A DNA stretch of 64,000 bases from Alphaproteobacteria bacterium (GTDB lineage Bacteria; Pseudomonadota; Alphaproteobacteria; Caulobacterales; Maricaulaceae). How positions within the stretch are numbered: the stretch's first letter is position 1; each line of letters starts with the position of its first letter. Below the pieces are notes generated by a model. It was not told the DNA's origin. It ran no database searches and saw nothing but the letters and a program-made list of their open reading frames with translations. Below are positions 48,973-58,430 of this stretch, in pieces. Location: positions 62,001 through 126,000 of the forward strand of contig WGNG01000014.1 of assembly GCA_016124675.1 (NCBI GenBank). Direction: 5' to 3'. The position numbers were made by a program, and so were the translations under genes.

Positions 48973-49821
48973 ATGCTGTCGCCGCGCGCCGAGCGTACGC
49001 TTCACGCCTGGCGCGGCGTGCTGCACCGCCGCTTCGTGCGCGGCCCGGTCAGCGGTTTTGCTTTTGAGTTCGTCGCGTTCGGCATCAAGCAGGCCTGGGC
49101 CTGCCTGTTCGGCGCACTGATGCTGGCGCTCCTGCTGGGAAGCTTCCTGTTCTGGCCGCCGGACGCCTGGCTCGGGCGCTATGACGCCATCACGCTCGGC
49201 GCGGTGCTGATCCAGATCGGCATGCTCGCCTTCCGGCTGGAAAGCTGGGCCGAGGCGCGGGTGATCCTTGTGTTCCACGCCGTCAGCACGGTGATGGAGA
49301 TATTCAAGGTTCACGTCGGCAGCTGGATCTATCCCGAGGTCAGTGACGCCGTTCTCCAGATCGCGGGCGTGCCGCTGTTTTCCGGCTTCATGTATGCGGC
49401 GGTGGGCAGCTATCTGGTGCGCGTCTGGCGCATCTTCCATTTCCGCTTTGACCGCTTCCCGCCGCTCTGGCTGCAGGCGCTTCTGGCGGTGGCGGCCTAT
49501 GTGAATTTCTTCACCCATCATTACACACTCGATATGCGATGGGTTCTGTTCGCCGCCAGCGCCCTGATCTACGGACCGTGCATCGTCTGGTTCCGGCCCG
49601 ACGAGCGCCACCGGCCCATGCCGCTGCTGCTGGGCCTCTTGCTGGTCGCGCTGTTCATCTGGTTTGCCGAGAATATCGGCACGTTCGCGCGCGCCTGGAG
49701 CTATCCGGGGCAGGAGCTCAGCTGGCGCCCGGTGCATCTGGCCAAGCTGGGCAGCTGGTATCTGTTGATGCTGATCAGCTTTGTGCTCGCCTGCGCGGTG
49801 CGCGAGCGCGACGGGCGATGA
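48973..49821 (+). CDS. DUF817 family membrane protein
   Basis: 282 residues with about eight membrane helices. Recognisable as DUF817 by EFVAFGIKQAWACLFGALMLALLL, FHAVSTVMEIFKVHVGSWIYPE and VNFFTHHYTLDMRWVLFA. Role unknown; a uracil or other small-solute link has been suggested for the family only by annotation. Lies between two leucine-degradation genes. Confidence 0.85.
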   Translation: MLSPRAERTLHAWRGVLHRRFVRGPVSGFAFEFVAFGIKQAWACLFGALMLALLLGSFLFWPPDAWLGRYDAITLGAVLIQIGMLAFRLESWAEARVILVFHAVSTVMEIFKVHVGSWIYPEVSDAVLQIAGVPLFSGFMYAAVGSYLVRVWRIFHFRFDRFPPLWLQALLAVAAYVNFFTHHYTLDMRWVLFAASALIYGPCIVWFRPDERHRPMPLLLGLLLVALFIWFAENIGTFARAWSYPGQELSWRPVHLAKLGSWYLLMLISFVLACAVRERDGR

Positions 49822-49891
49822 CCTTGCCTCTGCGGCGCGCTTGGCGCACAACGCCCGCGTCGAGTTCAATCGCGCATGTGCGGATATCCCC

Positions 49892-51880
49892 ATGATCAAC
49901 AAACTGCTTGTCGCGAACCGGGGCGAGATCGCTTGCCGCATCATGCGCACCGCGCACCGCATGGGCATCGCCACGGTGGCGGTGTATTCCGACGCCGACG
50001 CGCGCGCCCCCCATGTGCGCCTGGCCGGGCAGGCGGTGCGGCTGGGCCCGGCGCCGGCGCGCGAGAGCTATCTCAAGGGCGATCTCATCATCGCGGCGGC
50101 GCGCCAGACCGGCGCTGACGCCATCCATCCAGGCTATGGCTTTTTGTCGGAGAACGCCGATTTCGCCCGTGCGTGTCAGAAGGCGGGCGTCATCTTTGTC
50201 GGGCCGGACCCCGAAGCCATCGACGCCATGGGCCTGAAGGACCGCGCCAAGGCGCTCATGGAAAGGGCCGGCGTGCCGGTGACGCCGGGCTATCACGGCG
50301 CCAATCAGGACCCCGCCTTTCTGGAGCAGCAGGCCGGCAGGATCGGCTATCCGGTGCTGATTAAGGCAGTGGCTGGCGGCGGCGGCAAGGGCATGCGCAA
50401 GGTGGAGGCGGCGGGCGAGTTCGCTGCGGCGCTCGCCAGCTGTCAGCGCGAAGCCGCGTCCAGCTTCGGCGATGACCGGGTGCTGATCGAGAAATACATC
50501 ACCAGCCCGCGCCATATCGAGGTGCAGGTGTTTGGCGACCGGCGCGGGCGCGTGGTGCATTTCTTCGAGCGCGACTGCTCGCTGCAGCGCCGCCACCAGA
50601 AAGTCATCGAGGAAGCCCCGGCGCCCGGCATGACCCCCCATGTGCGCGCGGCCATGTGCTCGGCCGCCGTGCGCGCGGCCGAGGCGGTGCATTACGTGGG
50701 CGCCGGGACGGTGGAGTTCATCGTCGACGGGTCCGGGCCGCTGCGCGATGACGGCTTTTATTTCATGGAGATGAATACGCGGCTGCAGGTCGAACACCCG
50801 GTCACCGAAGCGGTGACGGGCTATGATCTGGTCGAATTGCAGCTGCGCGTGGCGGCGGGCGGATCGGTCCCCGAGCAGGACCGCATCGCCATCAAGGGCT
50901 GGTCCATTGAGGCGCGCCTCTATGCCGAGGACCCGGCCACCGGATTTCTGCCCTCCATCGGCCCGCTGGACCGCCTGGTCCTGCCCGGCAAGCCCGAGGG
51001 CGTGCGCGCCGATAGCGGCGTGGATGAGGGCGGCGAGGTGTCGCTCCACTATGATCCCATGATCGCCAAGCTGATCACCCACGGCGCCACGCGCGAGGAG
51101 GCGATCGACACGCTGGTGGCGGGGCTGGATGCGCGAACGGTCGTCTGGCCGGTGCGCACCAATGCCGGCTTCCTGCGCCGGGCGCTGACCCATCCCGATT
51201 TCCGCGCCGCCCGCGTGGACACGCGCTTCATCGACCAGCGCCTGGACGTGCTCGCCCCCAAGACCCCGCCCGCTTTGAGCTGGATCGCCGGCGCCCTGGC
51301 GCTGACAGGGGGCGGGCCGCTGGCCGCGCCTGCCCGTGACCCCTGGGACATACGCGACGGCTTCCGCGTCAATGGTGAAGCAGTGTTCGAAGCCGGGCTC
51401 GACCATGCCGGCGCCCGGGTCGCGGTGCGTCTGGCCATGCGCAATGGCCGTCTCGAAGCCCAGGCCGGTGACGAGACGCTGGTGCTGGACGAGCCGCATT
51501 TTCAGCCCGGCCTGTTCACCGCCCGACTCGACGGTCAGCCGGTCAGCGCCCGCTTCGAGCTCTGGCCAGGCGGCGGCGCGCTGGTGGCTGCCCGGGGCGA
51601 AACCCACCTCATCACCGAATACAATCCGGCCGCCCAGGCCGAGGCGCTGGAAGGCGGCGGCGCGGTGCTGGCCCCCATGCCCGGCAAGGTCCTCTCCGTC
51701 GCCGTGAAGCCCGGCGACACGGTGAAAAAGGGCCAGGCCCTGGTCGTCCTGGAAGCCATGAAGATGGAGCACGCCCTGACCGCGCCGCGCGACGGGGTGG
51801 TGGAGACGGTCAACGCCGCCGCCGGCGCCCAGGTGAGCGACGGAACGGCGCTGGTGGTGTTGAGCGAGGCGGAGGGGTAG
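49892..51880 (+). CDS. mccA: Methylcrotonyl-CoA carboxylase alpha subunit (biotin carboxylase/BCCP)
   Basis: 662 residues. Biotin carboxylase ATP-grasp domain from INKLLVANRGEIACRIMRTA, glycine-rich loop VAGGGGKGMRKVE, EKYITSPRHIEVQVFGD, FMEMNTRLQVEHPVTEAVTG. The C-terminal biotinyl domain carries VVLEAMKMEH (biotinylated Lys). The length and the liuC neighbour favour the methylcrotonyl enzyme, although acetyl/propionyl-CoA carboxylase alpha subunits look alike. The beta subunit is not adjacent. ATG at 49892. Confidence 0.88.
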   Translation: MINKLLVANRGEIACRIMRTAHRMGIATVAVYSDADARAPHVRLAGQAVRLGPAPARESYLKGDLIIAAARQTGADAIHPGYGFLSENADFARACQKAGVIFVGPDPEAIDAMGLKDRAKALMERAGVPVTPGYHGANQDPAFLEQQAGRIGYPVLIKAVAGGGGKGMRKVEAAGEFAAALASCQREAASSFGDDRVLIEKYITSPRHIEVQVFGDRRGRVVHFFERDCSLQRRHQKVIEEAPAPGMTPHVRAAMCSAAVRAAEAVHYVGAGTVEFIVDGSGPLRDDGFYFMEMNTRLQVEHPVTEAVTGYDLVELQLRVAAGGSVPEQDRIAIKGWSIEARLYAEDPATGFLPSIGPLDRLVLPGKPEGVRADSGVDEGGEVSLHYDPMIAKLITHGATREEAIDTLVAGLDARTVVWPVRTNAGFLRRALTHPDFRAARVDTRFIDQRLDVLAPKTPPALSWIAGALALTGGGPLAAPARDPWDIRDGFRVNGEAVFEAGLDHAGARVAVRLAMRNGRLEAQAGDETLVLDEPHFQPGLFTARLDGQPVSARFELWPGGGALVAARGETHLITEYNPAAQAEALEGGGAVLAPMPGKVLSVAVKPGDTVKKGQALVVLEAMKMEHALTAPRDGVVETVNAAAGAQVSDGTALVVLSEAEG

Positions 51881-51903
51881 GGCCGCCGCAGCATCCAGAA
51901 GCA

Positions 51904-51949
51904 GCCCGCCCCGCCCGCGCCGGATCGCGCCGGCGGGAACGGGGCGGGC
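51904..51949. terminator. Strong hairpin between convergent genes, probable bidirectional terminator
   Basis: GCCCGCCCCG (51904-51913) pairs perfectly with CGGGGCGGGC (51940-51949), and inner bases CCCGC/GCGGG extend the stem. It lies between the convergent mccA and carbonic anhydrase genes. No T-tract. Confidence 0.55.
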
Positions 51950-51955
51950 CTGGCG

Positions 51956-52489
51956 TTACTGCGGTTGATAAGGCAGGGATGAATGGTGCAGGACGATGAT
52001 CAGCTCGCCCTGATCGTTACGCTCATAGCCAAAGCTGTACTCCACCGTGACCTGCGAACCGTCGGCGCGGGTGAAGACATAGGCGCCCATGGCCAGGGCG
52101 CTGTCTGAATCGATGACTGTGCCGGCATTGTCCCATTCCACATCGGTGAAGGGCGCCAGCGCAAAGCCTGCATCCTCTTCGTGACCGCCGCCGATGAAAT
52201 ACGACAGCGCGTCGTCGAAGCTCATCCGGAACCGGGGGTTGGCGGCCAGGGTCGGCTTGAACAGCACCGGGCGCTCACCAAACCCGTAGAAGGTCTCGAT
52301 GTGGGCGCGCGCCGCCGCCTCCACATCGCCGCCTTCCACATGGGTGCGGCCGATATGAACAATGCCCTCGCCCCAGGCCTGCTGGGCGGCGGCAATCTCC
52401 GCCTCGGTGATGGCCGGGGTGCTGGCGAAGGCCGCCGCGCTGAACCACGCCGCCGCGCCTGCAGCGCTCAAGACTGTCTGTGTCATCAT
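51956..52489 (-). CDS. Iota-class carbonic anhydrase (COG4337/SnoaL-like)
   Basis: 177 residues. Signal peptide at residues 1-22 (ends Ala-Ala-Phe-Ala). The mature part matches the COG4337 family: FKPTLAANPRFRMSFDDALSYFIGG, AIAMG-like SALAMGAYVFTRADG, VEYSFGYERND and the diagnostic C-terminal HHSSLPY (168-174). The family interconverts CO2 and bicarbonate and some members are metal-free; here it would act in the periplasm. GGAG lies seven bases before the first of two ATGs (52489, 52486). AT-rich DNA upstream (52560-52620) likely contains the promoter. Confidence 0.82.
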   Translation of the reverse strand: MMTQTVLSAAGAAAWFSAAAFASTPAITEAEIAAAQQAWGEGIVHIGRTHVEGGDVEAAARAHIETFYGFGERPVLFKPTLAANPRFRMSFDDALSYFIGGGHEEDAGFALAPFTDVEWDNAGTVIDSDSALAMGAYVFTRADGSQVTVEYSFGYERNDQGELIIVLHHSSLPYQPQ

Positions 52490-52645
52490 GTCTGGCTCCG
52501 ATCCTGATCTGCGCGCCCGCCCCATGCGGGGCGCGAGACGAGGGTGTAGCAGGGCCAAAGAGCCGCATAAAATTGAATTAAAGTAAGTTATTATTCGTTT
52601 TAATGTAACATTAGCCGGGTTTGCTCATTCGCCTCGCCAGCCCGC

Positions 52646-53257
52646 CTAACCCCGCCCCAGCGCCCCCCGCACATAGGGCAGCGCCGTCCAGGCGGTGAGG
52701 ATGGCGATGAACCACACCCCGCCCACCCAGTAGAAGAACCAGGCCGCCACCGGCAGGCTGACCGGCGTGGCGATGTCGAGCGCGACCAGCGCGAAGGGCG
52801 CGGCGGTCATGCCCATCGCCAGCGCTGTTTTGGTGCGCGCGTCCGAGGTGACGGTGAGGGTGGCGGGCGCGGGGCGGGTGAAGCGCAGGCCGGTGACAAG
52901 CACGTCGCGGCCGACAATGATGGCGACCGGCAAGGCCAGCCAGATCATCCAGTTGCTGAGGGCGGCAAAGGCGATGAGATAGGCGCCCACCAGCACCTTG
53001 TCGGCGATGGGATCAAGCAGGGCGCCAAATGCGCTGCGCGCATCCAGCACCCGCGCCAGCCAGCCGTCCAGCCAGTCGGTGAGGGCGGCCAGCACGAAGA
53101 TCACCGCCGAGGCCGCGCCCCAGAAAACCGCCGAGGCTTCATCGCCCTGACCGGCGCTGATGATCAGGCAATACGCGCCAATCACCCCCGCAGCCATGCG
53201 CGCCAGCGTGATGGCGTTGGGCAGATGGCGCAGCGGGCTATTCGTGGAAATGGTCAT
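52646..53257 (-). CDS. pgsA: CDP-diacylglycerol-glycerol-3-phosphate 3-phosphatidyltransferase
   Basis: 203 residues, integral membrane. The CDP-alcohol phosphatidyltransferase motif is exact: D61-x2-D64-G-x2-A68-R-x8-G-x3-D82-x3-D86 (DWLDGWLAR...DPIADK). It makes phosphatidylglycerophosphate. Its start lies 20 bases inside the end of uvrC, the usual alphaproteobacterial uvrC-pgsA order. Confidence 0.95.
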   Translation of the reverse strand: MTISTNSPLRHLPNAITLARMAAGVIGAYCLIISAGQGDEASAVFWGAASAVIFVLAALTDWLDGWLARVLDARSAFGALLDPIADKVLVGAYLIAFAALSNWMIWLALPVAIIVGRDVLVTGLRFTRPAPATLTVTSDARTKTALAMGMTAAPFALVALDIATPVSLPVAAWFFYWVGGVWFIAILTAWTALPYVRGALGRG

Positions 53258-55148
53258 AGATCGTCCTCGCCAGCGTTTTGGAGACGCCCTCCACCGCTTC
53301 CAGATCGGCGAGGTTGGCGCGGGTGATCGCGCGCGCCGAGCCGAAATGCTTCAGAAGCGCGCTTTTGCGCTTGTCGCCAATGCCGGGAATGTCGTCGAGC
53401 GGGTTGTCGCGGATCTGGCGCTGGCGCCGGGCGCGGTGGCCGGTGATGGCGAAGCGGTGCGCCTCGTCGCGCAGGCGCTGGATGTAGTACAGCACCGGAT
53501 CATTGGGCGGCAGGCGCACGGGCGGCTTGCCGGGCAGGTAGAACACCTCGCGCCCCGCATCGCGGTCCGGGCCCTTGGCCACGGCGGCCAGAGGGATGTC
53601 CGCGAGGCCGAGCGCCTCCATCACGCCCTGCACGGCCGAGAGCTGTCCCTTGCCGCCATCGATCAGCACCAAGTCCGGGGCGGGCGCGCCGTCATCGCGC
53701 TCCCGCTTCAGGCGCGCAAAGCGCCGGCGCAGCATGGCGGCCATCATGGCGTAATCATCATCGGTGGCCGCGTCCTCGCCCTTCATGTTGAAGCGGCGAT
53801 AGGCGGTTTTCTCAAATCCCTCCGGCCCGGCGACGATCATGGCGCCCAGCGCGTTCGTGCCCTGGATGTGGGAGTTGTCATAGACCTCGATGCGCGCGGG
53901 CGGCGCGTCCAGCCCGAGCACCCTCGCGACACCTTTCAGGAGCTGGGCCTGGGACGCGCTCTCGGCCATCTGGCGGGCCAGCGCCTCGCGCGCATTGCGC
54001 ACAGCCTGTTCCACCAGCTGTTTCTTGTCGCCGCGCTGGGGCGCGCGAATTTCCACGCCATGCCCGGCGCGCAGGGCCAGCGCCTCGCTGAGCAGTTCAG
54101 CTTCCTCGGGCGCATGGCTCACCAGCAAAAGGCGCGGGGCGGGCTTGTCGTCATAGAATTGCGCCAGAAACGCCGCCAGCACCGCGCCCTCGGGGGCGTC
54201 GGCCTCGTGGCGGGGATAGAAGGCGCGATTGCCCCAGTTCTGGCCCGCCCGGAAGAAGAAGACCTGCACGCAAGACCGCCCGCCCTCGCTGTGCACGGCC
54301 ACCACGTCGGCCTCTTCCAGGCCTTCAGGATTGATGTCCTGATGGGTCGTCACCGCCGCGATGGCGCGGATGCGGTCGCGCAGCTTGGCCGCGTGCTCGA
54401 AATCCATTGCCTCGGACGCGGCCGTCATCTGGGCCTGCAGCGCCTCGCGCAGCTCGTTGGAGCGCCCGCGCAGGAAGCTGGTCGCATCGGCCACCAGCTC
54501 GGCGTATTCCTCGGCGTCCACATAATCCACGCACGGCGCCGCGCAGCGCTTGATCTGGTACAGCATGCAGGGCCGGGTGCGGCTCTCATACACGCTGTCC
54601 GAACAGGTGCGCAGCAAGAACGCCTTCTGCAGCGTGTTGAGCGTGTTGTTCACCGCGCCCGCGCTGGCGAACGGGCCGAAATACGCGCCCTTGGCCTTGC
54701 GCGCGCCGCGATGCTTGGCCAGCTGCGGCGCGGCGTGATCGCTGCGGATCAGGATGTAGGGAAAGGATTTGTCGTCGCGCAGGATGATGTTGAAGCGCGG
54801 CTTGAGGCGCTTGATGAGATTGGCTTCCAGCAAGAGCGCCTCGGTCTCGGTGCTGGTGACCACAAACTCCATGGTGCGCGTCAGGGCGATCATCAGGGCG
54901 ATGCGGTTGGTGTGGCCGCCGGTTTTGGCATAGTTCGCCACCCGGTTTTTCAGCCGCTTCGCCTTGCCCACATAGAGCACCTCGCCATCGGCGCCATACA
55001 TGCGGTAGACGCCGGGCTTCATCGGCAATTGCCTGACATAGTCGGCGATGATCTGCGGCCCCGGCCGCGCCTCGTCCGGCGCACCGGCGGGAGCGGCGTC
55101 GTCAGCCGCATCCATGGGCGGCGCATCAGGGCGGGCAGCTTTGACCAT
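53238..55148 (-). CDS. uvrC: UvrABC system protein C (excinuclease subunit)
   Basis: 636 residues. GIY-YIG nuclease domain ([20 protein letters not shown]), Cys cluster [24 protein letters not shown] motif ([14 protein letters not shown]), the RNase H-like endonuclease domain ([32 protein letters not shown]) and C-terminal helix-hairpin-helix ([19 protein letters not shown]). Makes both incisions in nucleotide excision repair. ATG at 55148; earlier in-frame starts add a Pro-rich stretch with no support. Confidence 0.96.
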   Translation of the reverse strand: MVKAARPDAPPMDAADDAAPAGAPDEARPGPQIIADYVRQLPMKPGVYRMYGADGEVLYVGKAKRLKNRVANYAKTGGHTNRIALMIALTRTMEFVVTSTETEALLLEANLIKRLKPRFNIILRDDKSFPYILIRSDHAAPQLAKHRGARKAKGAYFGPFASAGAVNNTLNTLQKAFLLRTCSDSVYESRTRPCMLYQIKRCAAPCVDYVDAEEYAELVADATSFLRGRSNELREALQAQMTAASEAMDFEHAAKLRDRIRAIAAVTTHQDINPEGLEEADVVAVHSEGGRSCVQVFFFRAGQNWGNRAFYPRHEADAPEGAVLAAFLAQFYDDKPAPRLLLVSHAPEEAELLSEALALRAGHGVEIRAPQRGDKKQLVEQAVRNAREALARQMAESASQAQLLKGVARVLGLDAPPARIEVYDNSHIQGTNALGAMIVAGPEGFEKTAYRRFNMKGEDAATDDDYAMMAAMLRRRFARLKRERDDGAPAPDLVLIDGGKGQLSAVQGVMEALGLADIPLAAVAKGPDRDAGREVFYLPGKPPVRLPPNDPVLYYIQRLRDEAHRFAITGHRARRQRQIRDNPLDDIPGIGDKRKSALLKHFGSARAITRANLADLEAVEGVSKTLARTIYDHFHE

Positions 55149-55203
55149 GGGCGGCAAGATAGGGTGCTGCGCGCGCGCCGTCAGCGGGCAGGGGCAGGTG
55201 GGG

Positions 55204-55995
55204 TCAGGATAGGAAGAAATCGGGCTGCTTGTCCTCATCTAGCCGGATCAGCCCAACAAGCAGCCATTGGTTCGCTGCGCCGTGCGTTGCATTGCGACGG
55301 GAGTGGGTGCTGAAGGCCAGGGCCAGGCCTTTGGGAAAATACTCATCTTCGTATTTGCGTTTCAGGGTCTTGAGCGCCTCCGCCTCGCCGTACAAACGGC
55401 GAAAATTCCAGAAAGCACTGACGCTTTCCCAGTCATCGGCTTCATGCCGGCGCGACCGGCCATCCTGGTCAGTCCACTTGACCATGAATTTTAACGGGCA
55501 GGGCTCGAACGGTCTTGCCGGCTTGTCCAGCCATGACAATTGCCGTGCTAACTCATGGTGCTTGGTCCGCTCGTCATCCAGCTCGGCTTGCGTCTTCTCC
55601 TGCCAGCCTAGTTCGAACGCGCTCGGACGAAGAAGCGTCAGGGATTCACCACGCGCATCGGCGTCTGCGAATGAGCTGCGGACGAGCGGGCTGACCAGCC
55701 GGGACCGTTCGGATTTCGGGACTTCGCCAAGACTTTCCAGCGAGTCCGGATCGACCTTCTGGCTCTCTGTGCGCCGGTCGCTGTCAGACTTCCTGTAGCG
55801 ATAGCGAATCCACTGCCAGCGGGAGAATTTCTGCCAGTCCTGCAGATTTCGAAAAGGGACGGGATACTGGCGGCGCCATTTCCCATCGCGGCCAATGCCC
55901 GCGCAGCAGACGGTCTCGAAATAACGGCTAGACCGATGCGGTTGCGCCTTCACCAGGATGAAGCACTCGTCGGTGAGCTCTGGTGTCTGGCTCAA
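55204..55995 (-). CDS. Hypothetical partner of the DUF488 protein
   Basis: 263 residues, soluble. An N-terminal segment reads [20 protein letters not shown], followed by [14 protein letters not shown] and [19 protein letters not shown], an arrangement I associate with a family encoded beside DUF488 genes. The middle (about 85-150) is polar, and the end is [12 protein letters not shown]...[13 protein letters not shown]. Its first 68 bases overlap the end of the DUF488 gene, so the pair is tightly linked. Codon use is less GC-biased than the flanking uvrC and folB, suggesting acquisition. Function unknown. Confidence 0.7.
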   Translation of the reverse strand: MSQTPELTDECFILVKAQPHRSSRYFETVCCAGIGRDGKWRRQYPVPFRNLQDWQKFSRWQWIRYRYRKSDSDRRTESQKVDPDSLESLGEVPKSERSRLVSPLVRSSFADADARGESLTLLRPSAFELGWQEKTQAELDDERTKHHELARQLSWLDKPARPFEPCPLKFMVKWTDQDGRSRRHEADDWESVSAFWNFRRLYGEAEALKTLKRKYEDEYFPKGLALAFSTHSRRNATHGAANQWLLVGLIRLDEDKQPDFFLS

Positions 55996-56449
55996 TGGTC
56001 TGAACCCCGAGGTGACGGGCCTTCAGCCCGGTTCGCGCTTCGAGTATGTCCGACACAATCTTTCGATGACAAGTGGTTTGGTCGCGCTCGTAACAAAGCA
56101 GGGCGATGGTGCGCCCCGTTTTAAGCTGATCCTCGATCTGTCCCAGTGCTGACTGAGCTTCGTCGCTTTCGATGACCTGATCATATATGTCGCGGAACCT
56201 GCGCCAGTCGCCGGCGCGGGCCGCTTCACGGCCGGGTTTGGGATCACCAAGCTGGCGCAAGTGCAGATACATAATTCCGGCTGACTGCAAACGGTCCGCC
56301 AGCGCTGTCTTGGAAAACCCCTTCCGGCGCGACTGCGCGCGGTCCCGGATATCGATCAGGTAATCGACGCCAGCCCGGGCCAGCGTCGCGATGAAGTCAT
56401 CGAGCGCCGCGCCTTCATAGCCGATCGTGTTCAGTTGAGCGCTAGCCAT
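55928..56449 (-). CDS. DUF488 domain protein
   Basis: 173 residues. LNTIGYEGAALDDFIATLARAGVDYLIDIRDRAQSR is the classic DUF488 start, KGFSKTALADRL follows, and the Cys motif is CYERDQTTCHRKIVSDIL. Some DUF488 proteins are proposed to act on nucleic acids or as part of stress/defence loci, but no activity is established here. ATG at 56449 chosen because an upstream start at 56506 would overlap folB. Confidence 0.85.
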   Translation of the reverse strand: MASAQLNTIGYEGAALDDFIATLARAGVDYLIDIRDRAQSRRKGFSKTALADRLQSAGIMYLHLRQLGDPKPGREAARAGDWRRFRDIYDQVIESDEAQSALGQIEDQLKTGRTIALLCYERDQTTCHRKIVSDILEARTGLKARHLGVQTIEPDTRAHRRVLHPGEGATASV

Positions 56450-56496
56450 GTCGAACCCGTAACGCGAAACGCTTAATGAGCCAACAGCGTTACCCC

Positions 56497-56910
56497 CTAC
56501 CGCCATCGCTCCAGACTGACCCCGACGCTGTCGGCATCGGCCAGCGCGGTCAGCTTGTCGATGCTCAGCGCCAGGCGGGTGATGCGCGGGTCGGTGAAGA
56601 GCGTGTCGGCGATGGTCTGGGCGAGGTCTTCGAGGAGATCGTGGTGGCGGGCCAGCACGATCTGGCGCACGGTTTCGGCCAGCGCGGCGTAATTGACGGT
56701 GTCTGTAAGGCGGCCCGAGGGGCAGCGCGCGCTGGCGTCGACGTCGGCGGTCAGGTCGATGCGCACGCTCTGACGCCGCCCGCGCTCTGAGTCATAGACG
56801 CCCACTTCCGCCTCCAGGCGCAGGCCGCGCACATGCACGCTGACGCGCTCGCCGGCGTGTTCGGGTCGGGCGGCCGGGGCGTCGCCGGGGCGGACGGGTT
56901 CAAGTTTCAT
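56497..56910 (-). CDS. folB: Dihydroneopterin aldolase
   Basis: 137 residues. RVSVHVRGLRLEAEVGVYDSERGRRQ, TDTVNYAALAETVRQIVLARHHDLLEDLAQTIAD with the catalytic Glu, and IDKLTALADADSVGV with the catalytic Lys. It produces 6-hydroxymethyl-dihydropterin in folate synthesis. It is divergent from the SDR gene, with about 100 bases of shared promoter region. Confidence 0.93.
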   Translation of the reverse strand: MKLEPVRPGDAPAARPEHAGERVSVHVRGLRLEAEVGVYDSERGRRQSVRIDLTADVDASARCPSGRLTDTVNYAALAETVRQIVLARHHDLLEDLAQTIADTLFTDPRITRLALSIDKLTALADADSVGVSLERWR

Positions 56911-57011
56911 GGGCGCGGCGCCTCTTTTTTGTGCGGCGATCAGGCTATATGCCCCGTGCGGGCGCGTGTGAACACGGATTGGCGCCCTTTTGAGCAGACC
57001 GGAGCCCGTCC

Positions 57012-57797
57012 ATGACGCAATCACACCTCGCCGGGGCACACCCCGCCGGCAAAGGCGCCGCCCTGGTCACCGGCGCGTCCAAGCGCATCGGGCGCGCACT
57101 GGCCGAAGCTCTGGTCGAGGACGGCTACGCACTGGCGGTCCATTACAATGCATCGCGCGAGGAAGCGGACGCCTTCGTGGCGGCGATTGAGGCGAAGGGC
57201 GGCCGCGCGGCGGCGCTGGGCGCGGACCTGGCGGACCCGCAGGCAGCAGCCGGCCTGATCGATGCGGCGCGCGCCGCGCTGGGGCCGGTCAGCGTGCTCG
57301 TCAATTCCGCCTCGGTGTTCGAGGACGATGCGGTGGGCAGCCTAACCGCCGCCAGCTTCCGCCGCCATATGGACGCCAACACGCTGGCGCCCGCGCTTCT
57401 GAGCCAGGCCTTCGCCGCGCAGGCCCCTGAGGGTGCAATGATATTCAATCTTCTGGACTACAAGCTGTTCAACATGAACGCCGATTTCTTCTCCTACACA
57501 TTGTCCAAAGCCGCGCTGATGACCATGACCCAGATGCTGGCGCGCGCGCTCGCCCCCAAGGTGCGCGTCAATGCCGCTGCGCCGGGCCTGACCCTGCCCA
57601 GCCCCTATCATTCCCACGCAGAGTTTGAGCGCCTGCATGACGACAACCCGCTCAAATGCGGGCCGACGCCGGATGATCTGGTGCGTACGCTGCGCTATTT
57701 CCTGGAGACCCCGTCCGTATCCGGACAGATCGTCTGCGTGGATGGCGGCCAGCATTTCGACCCGCGCCTGACGCGCGACGTGTTCGGGGCGCTTTAG
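57012..57797 (+). CDS. SDR-family oxidoreductase, pteridine reductase (FolM/PTR1)-like
   Basis: 261 residues. TGASKRIG (20-27) is the NADP-binding loop, NSAS (98-101) the NNAG equivalent, and the catalytic pair is Tyr162-x3-Lys166. The TGASKRIGRALAE...LAVHYN pattern and the NLLDYK segment fit the dihydromonapterin/pteridine reductase group. The divergent folB gene supports a pterin role. Confidence 0.85.
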   Translation: MTQSHLAGAHPAGKGAALVTGASKRIGRALAEALVEDGYALAVHYNASREEADAFVAAIEAKGGRAAALGADLADPQAAAGLIDAARAALGPVSVLVNSASVFEDDAVGSLTAASFRRHMDANTLAPALLSQAFAAQAPEGAMIFNLLDYKLFNMNADFFSYTLSKAALMTMTQMLARALAPKVRVNAAAPGLTLPSPYHSHAEFERLHDDNPLKCGPTPDDLVRTLRYFLETPSVSGQIVCVDGGQHFDPRLTRDVFGAL

Positions 57798-57834
57798 GAC
57801 GATTGTCCGGCAAATCTGGCGGGCGCAGCCTGGC

Positions 57835-58149
57835 CTATGGCTCGCCGCGCGGGCTGTCGGTCAGCACCACGATCTCGCTGGGATGGGCAAAGCGCAGCAC
57901 GGCGCGCGCGCGCTCTTCGAGATAATCCACATCCACCGCGCCGGTGCGCTCGTCGAGCCGGGCGACCCGGTCCTCCATGCGCTCACGCTGGGCGCGCGTC
58001 TCGGCGAGCTCCGCCTCCACCGCCGCGATCTCGATCTGGATGCGGGCGTGGTTGTACACGCCCTGCTCCCCGTTCATGGCGTGATAGCCGAAATAGGCGA
58101 TCACCAACGCCAGAAACCCCGTCAGGCTGAACCGCTTCAGCGTGTTCAT
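57835..58149 (-). CDS. ftsB: Septum formation initiator FtsB/DivIC-like protein
   Basis: About 104 residues. One N-terminal membrane helix (FSLTGFLALVIAYFGYHAM), a periplasmic coiled coil (IAAVEAELAETRAQRERMEDRVARLDERT) and a short globular end (YLEERARAVLRFAHPSEIVVL), the FtsB/DivIC layout. It bridges FtsL/FtsQ in the divisome. The start may instead be the ATG four codons upstream (58161). Confidence 0.85.
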   Translation of the reverse strand: MNTLKRFSLTGFLALVIAYFGYHAMNGEQGVYNHARIQIEIAAVEAELAETRAQRERMEDRVARLDERTGAVDVDYLEERARAVLRFAHPSEIVVLTDSPRGEP

Positions 58150-58430
58150 GGCCGTCCCCATCCACCATCCGCCTTTTGCGGATCGTACGGGCGAAAATCT
58201 AGCCCGGGCAGGGTAAAGGAAGCGTTAGGCGAATCGAGTCCGTTCAGGCGATTCGCAGACTCGCGCAGGTTTGGGTCGGCGAGGCCCACGGCGCAAACCG
58301 GACATTGGGAACCGGATTTCGGGTGATGTGCGCGGCTGCCAAAGACCGTCGGCGTCAAGCCCACGGCGCTACCCAAAGAGTGGGAACCGGTTCTTGGATA
58401 AATTGCACCGCCACTGGAAACCGTCAGCCG

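Noticed and set aside
48013-51772. Long antisense frames opposite the enoyl-CoA hydratase, DUF817 and mccA genes
   Set aside because: They mirror the codon pattern of strong coding sequences on the plus strand and lack recognisable domains.
53160-55313. 717-codon frame antisense to uvrC
   Set aside because: uvrC is unambiguous; the antisense translation is low-complexity Arg/His/Ala.
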